Shown: positions 27,240 through 37,606 of the stretch, in pieces
How the letters are laid out: every line of letters begins with the position of its first letter
Position numbering within the stretch: the stretch's first letter is position 1
Source: Anaerocolumna sedimenticola
GTDB taxonomy: Bacteria > Bacillota > Clostridia > Lachnospirales > Lachnospiraceae
Assembly: GCF_009931695.1 (NCBI RefSeq)
Contig: NZ_CP048000.1
Location: forward strand, 2,497,501-2,561,500
DNA length: 64,000 nt
Direction: 5' to 3'
The notes under the pieces: model-generated
What the model was told of the DNA's origin: nothing
The model's database searches: none
The model's input: the letters and a program-made list of their open reading frames with translations, nothing else
Made by a program: the position numbers and the translations under genes

Positions 27240-28436
27240 ATGAAAGACATATTTATAGTCGGAGTAGGTATGGGAAATATAAATACCCTGACAATAGAGG
27301 GAAAAAACTATATTGATAAGGCAGAGGTGTTAATTGGTGCAAAACGTATGGTTAAAGCTGTAAATGCAGGAAATAAGCCATTCTTTCATTCCTTTGACGG
27401 TAATGAAATTGTAAACTTTATACAATCCTCGAACTATCAAAATTATGTGGTTCTCATGTCAGGTGACACCGGTTTTTACAGCGGAACAGCCTCGCTTCTT
27501 CCTATGCTGAAAGAATATGAAGTTAAGGTTATCCCAGGTATTACAACCGTATCCTATTTTTGCTCCAAGATAAAATTTTCCTGGGAGGATGCCTGCCTGT
27601 TAAGTCTTCACGGCCGGGAGGAGAATATTGTACTGGCAGTAAGACAGCATATAAAAACCTTTGCACTCACCGACGGAAGAATCGATATGATGTGCCGAAA
27701 GCTCACTCAGGCCGGACTTGGATTCGTACAGGTATATGTGGGAGAAAACCTTTCCTATGAAAATGAAAGAATCATAAAAGGAACGGCAGTAGAATTTCAG
27801 AATTCGGATTTTGCCCCCTTAAGTGCCGTTTTTATTGTAAATCCGGATTATGAAACACAATACCATATTGGAATTCCTGATGATGAATTTATACGGGGCA
27901 TGGTTCCCATGACCAAAAGTGAAATTCGTGCAATCATCCTGAGCAAATTAAAACTTAAGGAAGATTCCATCCTTTATGATATCGGGGCAGGTACCGGTTC
28001 TGTTTCTATTGAAATGGCTTTTCTTGCGAAGAAAGGGCGAGTATATGCAATTGAGCAGAAGGAAGAAGCAATCCAGCTGATTAAGAAGAATCAAGATAAG
28101 TTTCAAATAGATAACCTAAGGGTAATACCAGGAACCGCTCCGGAAGTTATGGAAAAATTAGAAAAACCGGATATGGCATTTATCGGAGGCAGCAAGGGAA
28201 ATATGGAGGATATCATACAATCGTTGCTTAATAAAAATCCTGGTATTCGTCTGGTTATAAGTGCCATTGCTTTAGAAACCCTAACGGAGGTTTTAAGGCT
28301 TATGAAAGAGTTTGAATTTGAAGAAGTTGACGTAGTACAGGCTGCCATATCAAAAACTAAGGAAGCCGGAAGTTATCATATGCTGATGGGGCAAAATCCT
28401 GTATTTATTATCAGCGGCAGGGGGAAGACATCTTGA
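27240..28436 (+). CDS. cbiET: Fused cobalt-precorrin-7 C5-methyltransferase / precorrin-6B C15-methyltransferase (decarboxylating), CbiE-CbiT
   Basis: A single 398-residue chain carries both activities. Residues 1-200 form the CbiE tetrapyrrole methylase (IVGVGMGNINTLTIEGKN, MSGDTGFYSG). Residues about 215-398 form the CbiT Rossmann methyltransferase (YDIGAGTGSVSIEMA, FIGGSKGNMEDI). This fusion equals CobL of the aerobic pathway and is common. ATG 27240 is favoured over GTG 27234 because GAGAGGTGA then sits at normal distance. Confidence 0.95.
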   Translation: MKDIFIVGVGMGNINTLTIEGKNYIDKAEVLIGAKRMVKAVNAGNKPFFHSFDGNEIVNFIQSSNYQNYVVLMSGDTGFYSGTASLLPMLKEYEVKVIPGITTVSYFCSKIKFSWEDACLLSLHGREENIVLAVRQHIKTFALTDGRIDMMCRKLTQAGLGFVQVYVGENLSYENERIIKGTAVEFQNSDFAPLSAVFIVNPDYETQYHIGIPDDEFIRGMVPMTKSEIRAIILSKLKLKEDSILYDIGAGTGSVSIEMAFLAKKGRVYAIEQKEEAIQLIKKNQDKFQIDNLRVIPGTAPEVMEKLEKPDMAFIGGSKGNMEDIIQSLLNKNPGIRLVISAIALETLTEVLRLMKEFEFEEVDVVQAAISKTKEAGSYHMLMGQNPVFIISGRGKTS

Positions 28437-29806
28437 AACAGATAAATCGGATTATGTTAGCAGGAACAAAAAGCGGTGCAGGGAAAACTACTATAACCTT
28501 AAGTATATTACAGGGTTTAGTGGACAGAGGTTACGCAGTCAGTTCTTTTAAATGCGGCCCCGATTATATAGACCCTATGTTTCACAGTAAAGTAATCGGA
28601 ACAAATTCCGGTAATCTGGACAGCTTTTTCTGTGAAGATGATATCTTAAAGAATTTGTTGTATCAAAATTCAAGGAATACGGATATCAGTGTAATGGAAG
28701 GGGTTATGGGTTATTATGATGGTATCGGTTTTTCCGATACCGGAAGCACTTATTCCATTGCGGCTATAACTAAAACTCCGGTGATTTTAATTGTGGATGC
28801 CAAGGGAATCAGCGGTTCTTTAGGAGCAATATTGCATGGCTTTTCTGACTATAAAAAAGATAGTTACATAAAAGGGGTTATCTTTAACAGGCTGCCTGAC
28901 AGATTATATGACAGTGCCAGGAAGCTTGCAGAAGATATGGGAATGCAATCAATTGGTTATGTACCTGTTTTACCAGAATGGAATCTTGAAAGCAGACATC
29001 TCGGACTGGTAACTGCGGATGAAATTAAAGATATTAAAGACAGAATAAAGAGATTAGCAGATAAACTTTCAGATACCATTGATTTTGATAAGATCCTTTT
29101 GTTGGCGGGACAGGCAGAGCCTCTTTCTGTTTCAGAAGAATCCTCCTATCTAGATAAAAAAGGGAAAATTTCCATAGCTGTGGCTCAGGATGAAGCCTTT
29201 TGTTTTATTTATAAGGATAATTTGGAACTGTTAAAAAAAGCAGGAGCAGAGCTTTATTCTTTTAGTCCTTTAAGGGACAGGTTTTTGCCTGAGAATATGG
29301 ATGGATTACTGCTTTACGGAGGATATCCGGAACTATATGCGAAGAAATTATCTCAAAATACCTCCCTGCTCTGTGATATTAAAAAGGCAATCGAGGGTGG
29401 AATGCCAACGATTGCCGAATGCGGCGGTTTTATGTATCTTCATGAAACTATGGAAGATATGGAGGGAATAGACTATCCCATGGTCGGAGTAATCCCAGGC
29501 AGATGTTTTAAAACAAAACATCTGCAGAGGTTCGGATATGTTTACTTAGAAGGCAGGGAAGAAAGCTTAATAGCCGGAAAACAAGAGGTTATTAAAGCTC
29601 ATGAATTTCATTACTGGGACAGCGAAAGCGCCGGTCAGGATTTTCATGCAGTAAAACCGGACGGCAGCAGGGAATGGGACTGTGTCCACGCAAATAAAAA
29701 TCTATATGCAGGATTTCCCCACCTTTATTTCTCAGGTAATAATTCCATTACAAAACGGTTTGTAGACCGCTGTATTCATCACAGGCTTAGCAAACATAGT
29801 AGGTAA
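28433..29806 (+). CDS. cbiA: Cobyrinate a,c-diamide synthase CbiA
   Basis: ATP- and glutamine-dependent amidation of the a and c acetates. In 457 residues the N-terminal dethiobiotin-synthetase-like domain has the P-loop AGTKSGAGKTT and FKCGPDYIDPMFH. The C-terminal class-I-type amidotransferase domain has LLYGGYPELYAKKL and the nucleophile Cys in IAECGGFMYL. It starts at TTG 28433, overlapping the previous stop codon, with CAGGGGGAAG upstream. Confidence 0.96.
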   Translation: MKQINRIMLAGTKSGAGKTTITLSILQGLVDRGYAVSSFKCGPDYIDPMFHSKVIGTNSGNLDSFFCEDDILKNLLYQNSRNTDISVMEGVMGYYDGIGFSDTGSTYSIAAITKTPVILIVDAKGISGSLGAILHGFSDYKKDSYIKGVIFNRLPDRLYDSARKLAEDMGMQSIGYVPVLPEWNLESRHLGLVTADEIKDIKDRIKRLADKLSDTIDFDKILLLAGQAEPLSVSEESSYLDKKGKISIAVAQDEAFCFIYKDNLELLKKAGAELYSFSPLRDRFLPENMDGLLLYGGYPELYAKKLSQNTSLLCDIKKAIEGGMPTIAECGGFMYLHETMEDMEGIDYPMVGVIPGRCFKTKHLQRFGYVYLEGREESLIAGKQEVIKAHEFHYWDSESAGQDFHAVKPDGSREWDCVHANKNLYAGFPHLYFSGNNSITKRFVDRCIHHRLSKHSR

Positions 29807-29886
29807 TTGGCGAATTTATTAATATTCTGAATATACTGGTGTTCCGCCATTAGCAATAATCAGGAATAAAAGAAAGGAGTGAAAGG

Positions 29887-30939
29887 ATGCTTGAAATTAG
29901 AGAACGAAATTTAGACCATTCAGCTATGATTGACAGTAAAAAACACTGGGATAATATTGCAAAACCCATAGGGAGCCTGGGAGTGTTTGAAGATTTGATC
30001 ATTAAAATAGCGGGTATTCAAGGCAGTAAAAACGTTGACATCGGCAAAAAGGCTGTTGTAATCATGTGCAGTGATAATGGAGTGGTAAAGGAAAACGTGA
30101 CCCAGACAGACAGCTCCGTTACAGCTATAGTTACTGAAAACTTTGCAAAAGGGATTGCAAGTATTAATCAGATGGCAGCGGCTGCCGGTGCCAAGGTAAT
30201 ACCGGTTGACATTGGTATTAACAGAGATTTAACAGTCCCTGGAATTATGAATAGAAAAATCAGTTATGGAACAGGAAATATTGCAAAAGAGGCGGCAATG
30301 ACCATGGAACAGGTTTTAAAGGCAGTTGAAACCGGTATGGAAATTGTCAAAGATTTAAAAGATGAGGGTTATAAAATAATCGGAACCGGCGAAATGGGGA
30401 TTGGCAATACCACTACCAGCAGCGCTGTTGCCAGTGTTCTGTTAAATCTTCCGGTAAGGGAAGTCACCGGTAAAGGAGCCGGCTTATCGGAAGTGGGGCT
30501 TAAGAATAAAATTCGTGTCATAGAAGAAGCAATCCGTTTTAACAGGCCGGATCCCGGCAAACCTTTGGAGGTTCTGGCTAAACTTGGCGGTTATGATATT
30601 GCAGGAATGGTCGGCCTTTATCTAGGAGGTTTAGAGCATAGTATTCCTGTGGTCATTGACGGGGTGATATCTTCCGTAGCAGCACTTTTAGCAGCCAGAA
30701 TTAACAGGGAAGCAGTCAATTATATGATTCCCTCCCATATGAGTAAAGAACCCGCCAGCATAAAAATTATGGAAGAATTAGGACTTACACCTGTCGTTTA
30801 CGGTAATCTGGCATTGGGAGAAGGTACGGGTGCAGCCCTTTTATTTCCTTTGTTAGATATGGTATTAAAAGTTTATCATTTTAATTCTACCTTTGAAAAT
30901 ATTAATGTTAAGGCTTATGAGCGGTTTGATACGAAATAA
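29887..30939 (+). CDS. cobT: Nicotinate-nucleotide:dimethylbenzimidazole phosphoribosyltransferase CobT
   Basis: Makes alpha-ribazole phosphate (or a related lower-ligand nucleotide) from nicotinate mononucleotide and a base. It has 350 residues with KPIGSLGVFEDL, VIMCSDNGV, GEMGIGNTTTSSA and LGEGTGAALLFPL, all conserved. The lower-ligand base pathway is not in this window, so the base used is unknown. The ribosome site is AAAGGAGTG. Confidence 0.96.
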   Translation: MLEIRERNLDHSAMIDSKKHWDNIAKPIGSLGVFEDLIIKIAGIQGSKNVDIGKKAVVIMCSDNGVVKENVTQTDSSVTAIVTENFAKGIASINQMAAAAGAKVIPVDIGINRDLTVPGIMNRKISYGTGNIAKEAAMTMEQVLKAVETGMEIVKDLKDEGYKIIGTGEMGIGNTTTSSAVASVLLNLPVREVTGKGAGLSEVGLKNKIRVIEEAIRFNRPDPGKPLEVLAKLGGYDIAGMVGLYLGGLEHSIPVVIDGVISSVAALLAARINREAVNYMIPSHMSKEPASIKIMEELGLTPVVYGNLALGEGTGAALLFPLLDMVLKVYHFNSTFENINVKAYERFDTK

Positions 30940-30983
30940 AGAACAGTCTAAAAGTATTTATTTAGTACTAGAGAGAGGTTGTT

Positions 30984-31526
30984 ATGATAATATTAGTTAC
31001 CGGCGGCAGCGGCAGCGGAAAATCAAAATTTGCGGAAAACTTGGCTGTAAAGCTTAATAAAAATGGTTTGCTTTATATCGCCACCATGATTCCTATGGAT
31101 GAGGAAAGTGTAAACAGAATAAAAAGACACCAAAACCAAAGGAAAGAAAAAGGATTTCAAACACTGGAATGTTATACGAATCTAAAGAATCTGGAGATAA
31201 AAAATTCTCCTACCGTATTATTAGAATGTATGTCCAACTTATTGGCAAATGAAATGTACAGTGATGATGGAATATTGAATTCGCCGGTAAAAGTACCCGT
31301 AAAAGAGGAAATCCTAAAGGGTATCACCCATTTAACTGCAGTATGTGAGCGAGTCATAATCGTATCCAATGAAGTATTTTCTGATAATGGATCTCTATAT
31401 GAAGAAACAACTGAATACATAAAAATTTTAGGTGAAATAAATTGCAGTATTGCCAAGATAGCTTCAAACGTTTACGAAGTCGTATGCGGTATACCGGTTC
31501 TCCAGAAAGGAGTGGCTATTGTATGA
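30984..31526 (+). CDS. cobU: Adenosylcobinamide kinase / guanylyltransferase CobU
   Basis: Phosphorylates adenosylcobinamide and transfers GMP to it. At 180 residues it has the P-loop TGGSGSGKSKFAE, ATMIPMDEES, and the nucleotidyl-transfer His in RIKRHQNQRKEKG. The C-terminus (VVCGIPVLQKG) is normal. It shares an ATGA overlap with cobS. A second, P-loop-less CobU-like gene lies at 32400. Confidence 0.93.
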   Translation: MIILVTGGSGSGKSKFAENLAVKLNKNGLLYIATMIPMDEESVNRIKRHQNQRKEKGFQTLECYTNLKNLEIKNSPTVLLECMSNLLANEMYSDDGILNSPVKVPVKEEILKGITHLTAVCERVIIVSNEVFSDNGSLYEETTEYIKILGEINCSIAKIASNVYEVVCGIPVLQKGVAIV

Positions 31527-32314
31527 CCACTTTTAAAAACAGACTAGTATCCCTATTAACTTCTATTTTGTCATCCATGATTATATCTTTTTCGACATAT
31601 TCCAAAATACCTATGCCAAGAGTGGAATGGGACGAAAAAAACAGAAAATATTCTTTGATTTTTTTCCCTTTCATTGGAGCTGTAATCGGTGGATTACTTT
31701 GCGGATGGTGGTGGCTCTCTGAGGTTTTAGGTTTTGGGATTATTATGAAATCAGCGGTTGCACTGGTTATTCCCGTCTTTATAACAGGAGGTATTCATTT
31801 AGACGGTTTTATCGATACGGTAGATGCGCTAAGTTCCTATCAGCCGAAAGAGAGAAAATTGGAAATATTAAAAGATCCCCATACGGGAGCTTTCGCATTA
31901 ATTGGCTGTTGTACCTATTTTATCCTGTATTTTGGGGCTCTTACCGAACTAAAAAGTTTGAAGGCTTATCTATTGGTCAGTTTGGGATTTATTCTGTCCA
32001 GGGCGTTAAGCGGGTTAGGCTTGGTACTGTTTCGCTCTGCCAGAAAGCAAGGTTTATTATACGCTTTTTCCTCCTCTGCCCATAGGGGGATTACAGGTTT
32101 TTCCTTAGGCGTAATTATTTTACTCTGCCTGGGTTTTTTACTTTCCGTAGATATAATCGGCGGCAGCGTACTTTTTTTCACAGCACTTCTAATTTTCTGG
32201 TATTACAGAAGGATTTCTTACAGCCAGTTTGGTGGAATTACAGGAGATCTGGCCGGATTTTTCCTGCAGATCTGCGAATTGGCTATGGTGATCGTAATAA
32301 CGGTAGTTTTGTAA
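31523..32314 (+). CDS. cobS: Adenosylcobinamide-GDP ribazoletransferase (cobalamin synthase) CobS
   Basis: Polytopic membrane enzyme that joins adenosylcobinamide-GDP and alpha-ribazole phosphate. It has 263 residues; YSKIPMPRVEW, GGIHLDGFIDTVDALSS, ILKDPHTGAFA and GGITGDLAGFFLQ are the family motifs. The start at 31523 (MTTFKNRL) uses AAAGGAGTG at the end of cobU; upstream in-frame codons are not family-like. Confidence 0.95.
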   Translation: MTTFKNRLVSLLTSILSSMIISFSTYSKIPMPRVEWDEKNRKYSLIFFPFIGAVIGGLLCGWWWLSEVLGFGIIMKSAVALVIPVFITGGIHLDGFIDTVDALSSYQPKERKLEILKDPHTGAFALIGCCTYFILYFGALTELKSLKAYLLVSLGFILSRALSGLGLVLFRSARKQGLLYAFSSSAHRGITGFSLGVIILLCLGFLLSVDIIGGSVLFFTALLIFWYYRRISYSQFGGITGDLAGFFLQICELAMVIVITVVL

Positions 32315-32399
32315 AGAAAGAATTATAAATGGTGTTTGGCAGTATATATAGGATAATACCATGAATGAATATCAGTTTACTATCCGGAGGTAGAACATA

Positions 32400-32837
32400 A
32401 TGGAATTATATATCGGCGGTATCAGCCAGGGAAAACTTCAGTTTGTCTGTAACAAAAAGAATATCTCTGAGGACAGTGTAGAAATCTGTGATGGAGCAGA
32501 TTGTTCCCCGGAGGAAGTCTTTTCCAAGCAAATTATTAACCATTTTCATTTAATGATCAAGCGTTTATGGACGGATGGAATGATGGCGGTTATAAATAAG
32601 GATAGTAAGGACACCCTGGCGGACCCGCAGGATAAAGCTGCGGCATTGATTGAAGAGCTGATTGCAAAGAATCCATCCGCCGTCATAATCTGCAATGAAG
32701 TCGGATATGGAATTGTTCCCATGGATAAAACGGACCGGATTTACCGGGAAACGGTGGGTCGTTGTTTATGCAGGCTGGCGGAATATTCCACAAGTGTAGA
32801 AAGAATAGTGTGCGGATTGGGGATGAAACTAAAATGA
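32400..32837 (+). CDS. CobU-like protein without P-loop
   Basis: A 145-residue protein whose second half (VIICNEVGYGIVPMDKTDR, then VGRCLCRLAEYSTSVERIVCGLGMKLK) closely follows the C-terminal part of CobU. The N-terminus MELYIGGISQGKLQF occupies the place of the GGxxSGKS nucleotide loop but lacks Gly-Lys-Ser, and the central His region is shortened. It may supply one of the two CobU activities, form a heteromer with the full CobU at 30984, or be regulatory. It overlaps cobC by four bases, so it is expressed in the operon. Confidence 0.8.
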   Translation: MELYIGGISQGKLQFVCNKKNISEDSVEICDGADCSPEEVFSKQIINHFHLMIKRLWTDGMMAVINKDSKDTLADPQDKAAALIEELIAKNPSAVIICNEVGYGIVPMDKTDRIYRETVGRCLCRLAEYSTSVERIVCGLGMKLK

Positions 32838-33430
32838 AGGTAGTACTAATCAGACATGGTAAGACAGAAGGAAATCTTAAAAAACGGTATATCGGAGTAA
32901 CGGATGAGCCTTTATGTGTAGAGGGTACGGAACAAATTTTAAATAATATAAAAGAAAACAGGTATCCGGCAGTTGACCTGGTTTATACAAGCCTTTTAAA
33001 ACGCTGTATTCAAACAGCAGAACGAATCTATCCGGATATAAAATATATTCCTTATGATAACTTAAGAGAGTGTGACTTTGGCGAACTGGAAAATAAAAAT
33101 TACCTGGAGTTATCGGATCATGAGAAGTATCAAAAATGGCTTGCCAGTAATGGAACGCTGGAATTTCCATCTGCGGAAAAACAAGAGGATTTTAAAAAGA
33201 GGTGCCAGGAAGCATATAAATTAATTATCCAAAAAAGTTTCAATCAGGATATCGCTTTTGTTGTCCATGGAGGTACGATTATGGCTATTTTAGAAAAATA
33301 CGGAGTACCTGAAAAAAGCTTTTATGACTGGCAGTTAAAAAATGGTGAGGGTTATCTGTGTGAATTGGAGAATGACAGAGTCACTTTAAAGGTAATTAAA
33401 AAATTAACAGGTAATTTCGAAACTATATAG
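32834..33430 (+). CDS. cobC: Alpha-ribazole phosphatase, histidine phosphatase family
   Basis: Removes phosphate from alpha-ribazole-5'-phosphate or adenosylcobalamin phosphate. The 198-residue protein opens with VVLIRHGKTEGN (catalytic RHG) and has FVVHGGTIMAIL near the end. ATG 32834 forms an ATGA overlap with the previous stop codon; upstream extension is not conserved in kind. Family members vary in substrate, but the operon context supports CobC. Confidence 0.92.
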   Translation: MKVVLIRHGKTEGNLKKRYIGVTDEPLCVEGTEQILNNIKENRYPAVDLVYTSLLKRCIQTAERIYPDIKYIPYDNLRECDFGELENKNYLELSDHEKYQKWLASNGTLEFPSAEKQEDFKKRCQEAYKLIIQKSFNQDIAFVVHGGTIMAILEKYGVPEKSFYDWQLKNGEGYLCELENDRVTLKVIKKLTGNFETI

Positions 33431-33440
33431 GAGAAAAATT

Positions 33441-34421
33441 ATGATTTATTATTCCATAACCGCATTTATAACGGGATATCTATTGGATTTACTCTTCGGC
33501 GATCCCTATTGGCTTCCCCATCCCATCCGCCTGATAGGAGCCCTGATTACTAAGACAGAAAAGCTGGTTCGAAGATTCTTAAATAAAACCCCTAAAAGTC
33601 AGCTGATAGGTGGAGGGGTACTGGTAATCCTGGTTCTGGCCTTTTCAACCCTTATCCCTTTTATCCTGTTGTATATATTGTACCATTACATTCCTCTTCT
33701 GGGGTTTTTAGCGGAAAGTATTATGTGTTATCAGATACTGGCTACCAAATGCCTTAAGGTGGAAAGTATGCGGGTCTACCAATCGCTGATAAAAGGTGAT
33801 TTAAAAGAAGCCAGATATAATATATCCATGATAGTTGGAAGAGATACTGCTGATTTAAATGAAGCGGGAGTAACCAGAGCAGCGGTTGAGACCGTTGCGG
33901 AAAACACTTCGGATGGTGTTATTGCACCTATGATTTATCTGGTAATCGGGGGTCCGGTGCTGGGTTTTTTCTATAAAGCAATTAATACCATGGATTCTAT
34001 GATCGGATATAAAAATGAAACCTACCTCTATTTTGGCAGGATCGCAGCCAAATTAGATGATTTCGTTAATTATCTGCCCTCCAGAATATCCGCTTTACTA
34101 ATGATATTAACCTGTCCATTTGTGGGATTAGATTTCAAATCGGCAATTCGGATCTACCGGAGAGATAACCGAAACCACACCAGTCCCAATTCAGCCCAGA
34201 CGGAAGCAGTATGTGCTGGGGCTATGGGCCTTCAGCTTGCAGGAGATGCTTATTATTTTGGAAAACTGTATCATAAGCCAACGATAGGGGATAATACCAG
34301 GCCGATTGAAGCAGAGGATATTAAAAAGGTGAATAAACTCCTGTATGCCGTATCTTTTCTTGCGGTTATTTTATTTACCATATTAAAATTGGCTGCAGTT
34401 TTGTTTATAAAGTTGGCTTAA
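33441..34421 (+). CDS. cbiB: Adenosylcobinamide-phosphate synthase CbiB
   Basis: Membrane enzyme that attaches the aminopropanol arm (or its phosphate) to adenosylcobyric acid. It has 326 residues and several helices, with LDLLFGDPYWLPHPIRLIG, ETVAENTSDGVIAPM and NHTSPNSAQTEAVCAGAMG as conserved blocks. It follows cobC by 10 bases. Confidence 0.96.
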   Translation: MIYYSITAFITGYLLDLLFGDPYWLPHPIRLIGALITKTEKLVRRFLNKTPKSQLIGGGVLVILVLAFSTLIPFILLYILYHYIPLLGFLAESIMCYQILATKCLKVESMRVYQSLIKGDLKEARYNISMIVGRDTADLNEAGVTRAAVETVAENTSDGVIAPMIYLVIGGPVLGFFYKAINTMDSMIGYKNETYLYFGRIAAKLDDFVNYLPSRISALLMILTCPFVGLDFKSAIRIYRRDNRNHTSPNSAQTEAVCAGAMGLQLAGDAYYFGKLYHKPTIGDNTRPIEAEDIKKVNKLLYAVSFLAVILFTILKLAAVLFIKLA

Positions 34422-34490
34422 TTTTATTAGGCTGAGGTCGATCAATATGATTTTTACCGGTTTACCGAACCGGAAGAGAAGGAGAGAAGA

Positions 34491-35537
34491 ATGGAGCAAT
34501 ACCGTCATGGCGGTGAAGTTTATGACAAAAAAATAAGGTGGGACTTTTCCGTTAATACTAACCCCCTTGGTTTACCAGAGGGTGTTAAAAAGACACTTAT
34601 TGAACAAGTAGATACTTTTACCTTGTATCCGGATAACCGCTGCAGCAGATTGATAACAGCCATAGCGGATTATGAAGAAGTTAACAGAGATACTATAATC
34701 TGCGGAAACGGCGCTTCCGATATTATATTTCGTTTGTGTTACGCTCTAAAACCAAAAAAAGCAATGGTTATGGCACCCTCCTTTTCGGAATATGAGAAAG
34801 CTTTAACGGAAGCGGGAGGTCAGATTACTTACTGTTTATTAACGGAAGGGGAAGAATTTAATGTAACGGAACTGTTGTTAAATCAATTAGATGAAACCAT
34901 AGACCTGTTATTTTTGTGTAATCCCAATAATCCGGTGGGAAACCTTATATCTCCCCCCCTTTTAGAAAAAATTATGGAACAATGTCTTAAGTATAATATT
35001 TTCCTGGTTATGGATGAATGTTTTATTGAATTTACAGACAATATGGAAAGCTATTCAATAAAAAAGTACATCATTGATAATGATAAAATTTTTCTACTAA
35101 AAGCTTTCACCAAACTATATGCTATGGCAGGTTTAAGGCTGGGGTACGGCATTTGCAGTGATCTGCAACTGGTTAACAGGATGTCTGCCATCGGACCTGC
35201 CTGGAATGTGTCCGTACCTGCCCAGCTTGCAGGAATCGAAGCCTTAAAGGAAGAAACCTACCGTCTTAAAACCAGAGATATCATAAGGGCAGAACGGGAG
35301 TATCTGTATAACAGCCTGAAAATATTAGGAATCAAGGTATTTAAACCCACTGCTAATTATATTTTCTTTAAATGCAGGGAAAACCTGTACGAATTTATGA
35401 TGGCCAGAGGAATCCTGGTGCGGCAGTGTGACAATTACAATCAGCTAAACAAAGAATACTACCGGATTGCCGTAAAAAATCATGAAGAAAATGAAATTCT
35501 GATTAAGAAAATAACTGAATTTTTAGAAAGGGTCTGA
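34491..35537 (+). CDS. cobD: L-threonine-O-3-phosphate decarboxylase CobD
   Basis: PLP enzyme that makes (R)-1-amino-2-propanol phosphate for CbiB. It is a 348-residue class-I/II aminotransferase fold: HGGEVYDKK, NGASDIIFRL, LCNPNNPVGNL, MDECFIEF, and the Schiff-base Lys in KAFTKLYAMAGLRLGYG. The threonine kinase that would feed it is not in the window. The ribosome site is GAAGGAGAG. Confidence 0.94.
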   Translation: MEQYRHGGEVYDKKIRWDFSVNTNPLGLPEGVKKTLIEQVDTFTLYPDNRCSRLITAIADYEEVNRDTIICGNGASDIIFRLCYALKPKKAMVMAPSFSEYEKALTEAGGQITYCLLTEGEEFNVTELLLNQLDETIDLLFLCNPNNPVGNLISPPLLEKIMEQCLKYNIFLVMDECFIEFTDNMESYSIKKYIIDNDKIFLLKAFTKLYAMAGLRLGYGICSDLQLVNRMSAIGPAWNVSVPAQLAGIEALKEETYRLKTRDIIRAEREYLYNSLKILGIKVFKPTANYIFFKCRENLYEFMMARGILVRQCDNYNQLNKEYYRIAVKNHEENEILIKKITEFLERV

Positions 35538-35540
35538 ATT

Positions 35541-37082
35541 ATGGCAAAAGCAATTATGATACAAGGAACCATGTCCAATGTAGGTAAAAGCCTGCTGGTG
35601 GCAGGACTTTGCAGGGTATTGAAACAGGACGGGTATAGGGTGGCTCCCTTTAAATCCCAAAATATGGCACTGAATTCCTTTATTACCGAGGAAGGTCTGG
35701 AAATGGGACGTGCCCAGGTAATGCAGGCAGAAGCCTGTGGGATTAAGCCCAGTGTGCTAATGAATCCTATCCTTTTAAAACCAACCACAGACGTAGGTTC
35801 TCAGGTTATTGTTAATGGTGAAGTATTGGGCAACATGAAAGCTATGGATTACTTTAAATATAAAAAATCCCTTATCCCGGACATAATGAAAGCGTATCAT
35901 AAACTGGAGGAAGAATATGATATTATTGTAATCGAAGGTGCCGGAAGTCCTGCGGAAATTAACTTGAAAAGTGATGACATCGTCAATATGGGTATGGCAA
36001 AACTTGTGGATGCTCCGGTACTCTTAGTTGGCGATATCGACAGGGGCGGTGTATTTGCTCAGCTAGTGGGAACTCTGATGTTATTGGAGGAAGAAGAAAA
36101 AGCAAGGGTGAAAGGCACTATAATTAATAAATTCAGGGGAGATAAAACCATACTGGAACCCGGACTTGCCATGTTAAAGGAGATAAGCGGCAAAGAAGTG
36201 GCAGGCGTAATACCTTATCTGTATCTGGATATTGACGACGAGGATAGTTTATCCGAACGTTTTATAAGCAATAAAGCTGCCGGACTGGTAGATATTGCTG
36301 TTATAAAATTACCCCGTATCTCAAACTTTACGGATTTTAATTCTCTGGAACATATGGAGGGAGTTACCCTGCGTTATGTAACGAATGCAGCTGACTTAAA
36401 AGATGCGGATATGATTATTCTGCCCGGAACCAAAAGTACTATGTCAGACCTTAACTGGATGAGGCAAAACGGTCTGGAAGCAGCAATTAAAAAACAGGCG
36501 GCAAAAGGTAAAATAATCTTCGGCATTTGCGGCGGATACCAGATGCTTGGCGAAAAATTAAGCGATCCCTATGATGTGGAAGCCTCAGGCAGTATGGAGG
36601 GGATCGGACTCCTGCCAATTGAAACCGTATTTGATAAAGAGAAGGTTCGTACCAGGGTATCGGGTAATATTGCTGATATGGATGGAATTTTTCGGTTATT
36701 AAGCGGTATCCGTATCGAAGGTTATGAAATCCATATGGGAGTATCCAATAAGACAGGGGGCGGCAGCGGTAATTATTTTTCTTTGATCACTGATAGTGTA
36801 ACAGAAAAAACGGATCAGACTTTAGAAGAAAATAATTATAAATCTGATGGTTTTGTATCTGAAAATGTACTGGGGACTTATGTACACGGAATCTTTGACA
36901 GGGAAGAATTTTTAGAGGGAATTATTAAAACCCTATTCAAGTGCAAGGGTTTGGAATATAATCAGGTTAAATCCGTTGATTTAAAAGCCTATAAGGAAAT
37001 GCAATATGATAAGTTAGCGGATTCTGTGAGAAAAAATATGGATATGGATTTTATTTATAAAATTTTGGAGGAAGCTAAATGA
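35541..37082 (+). CDS. cbiP: Cobyric acid synthase CbiP (CobQ)
   Basis: Glutamine- and ATP-dependent amidation of four side chains of adenosylcobyrinate diamide. It has 513 residues. The N-terminal P-loop-like region is [13 protein letters not shown], with [11 protein letters not shown] and [13 protein letters not shown]. The C-terminal amidotransferase has [11 protein letters not shown] and the Cys nucleophile in [11 protein letters not shown]. It lies three bases after cobD. Confidence 0.96.
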   Translation: MAKAIMIQGTMSNVGKSLLVAGLCRVLKQDGYRVAPFKSQNMALNSFITEEGLEMGRAQVMQAEACGIKPSVLMNPILLKPTTDVGSQVIVNGEVLGNMKAMDYFKYKKSLIPDIMKAYHKLEEEYDIIVIEGAGSPAEINLKSDDIVNMGMAKLVDAPVLLVGDIDRGGVFAQLVGTLMLLEEEEKARVKGTIINKFRGDKTILEPGLAMLKEISGKEVAGVIPYLYLDIDDEDSLSERFISNKAAGLVDIAVIKLPRISNFTDFNSLEHMEGVTLRYVTNAADLKDADMIILPGTKSTMSDLNWMRQNGLEAAIKKQAAKGKIIFGICGGYQMLGEKLSDPYDVEASGSMEGIGLLPIETVFDKEKVRTRVSGNIADMDGIFRLLSGIRIEGYEIHMGVSNKTGGGSGNYFSLITDSVTEKTDQTLEENNYKSDGFVSENVLGTYVHGIFDREEFLEGIIKTLFKCKGLEYNQVKSVDLKAYKEMQYDKLADSVRKNMDMDFIYKILEEAK

Positions 37083-37606
37083 ATCAGGGTTTAATACATG
37101 TTTACTGCGGAGACGGAAAAGGCAAAACAACCGCAGCAATCGGGCTTGCCATACGCGCTGCCGGCAGCGGGATGAGAGTAGTATTGCTGCAGTTTCTAAA
37201 AGGAAGGCTGGTAAGTGAACTGGAAAGTTTAAAACTGATTCCGGGTATCACCGTAATACGGAATGATAAAGATTTTGGATTTTATCATACTATGTCTTCT
37301 CAGGATAAAATGGATATTACCGCATACCACAATGAAAACTTAAGAAAAGCATTAGATATGGTGGAAGATAACTCCTGCGACCTTTTGATTTTAGATGAAA
37401 TTATGGCTGCATACAAGTATCAGCTGGTAGACTGCCAGGTAATTGATAACCTTTTACAAAACAAAAAGAAAGAACTGGAACTGGTACTTACCGGACGGGA
37501 TCCTGCTCCCTTATTTCTGGAAAAGGCAGATTATATATCGGAAATAAAGAAAATAAAACATCCCTACGATAAAAATATTACAGCCAGAAAGGGAATTGAA
37601 TTATGA
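37079..37606 (+). CDS. cobO: Cob(I)yrinic acid a,c-diamide adenosyltransferase, CobO/BtuR type
   Basis: Adds the upper 5'-deoxyadenosyl ligand from ATP. It has 175 residues with the P-loop [23 protein letters not shown] and [10 protein letters not shown], all typical. It overlaps cbiP by four bases and cbiC by 11 bases. Confidence 0.95.
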   Translation: MNQGLIHVYCGDGKGKTTAAIGLAIRAAGSGMRVVLLQFLKGRLVSELESLKLIPGITVIRNDKDFGFYHTMSSQDKMDITAYHNENLRKALDMVEDNSCDLLILDEIMAAYKYQLVDCQVIDNLLQNKKKELELVLTGRDPAPLFLEKADYISEIKKIKHPYDKNITARKGIEL

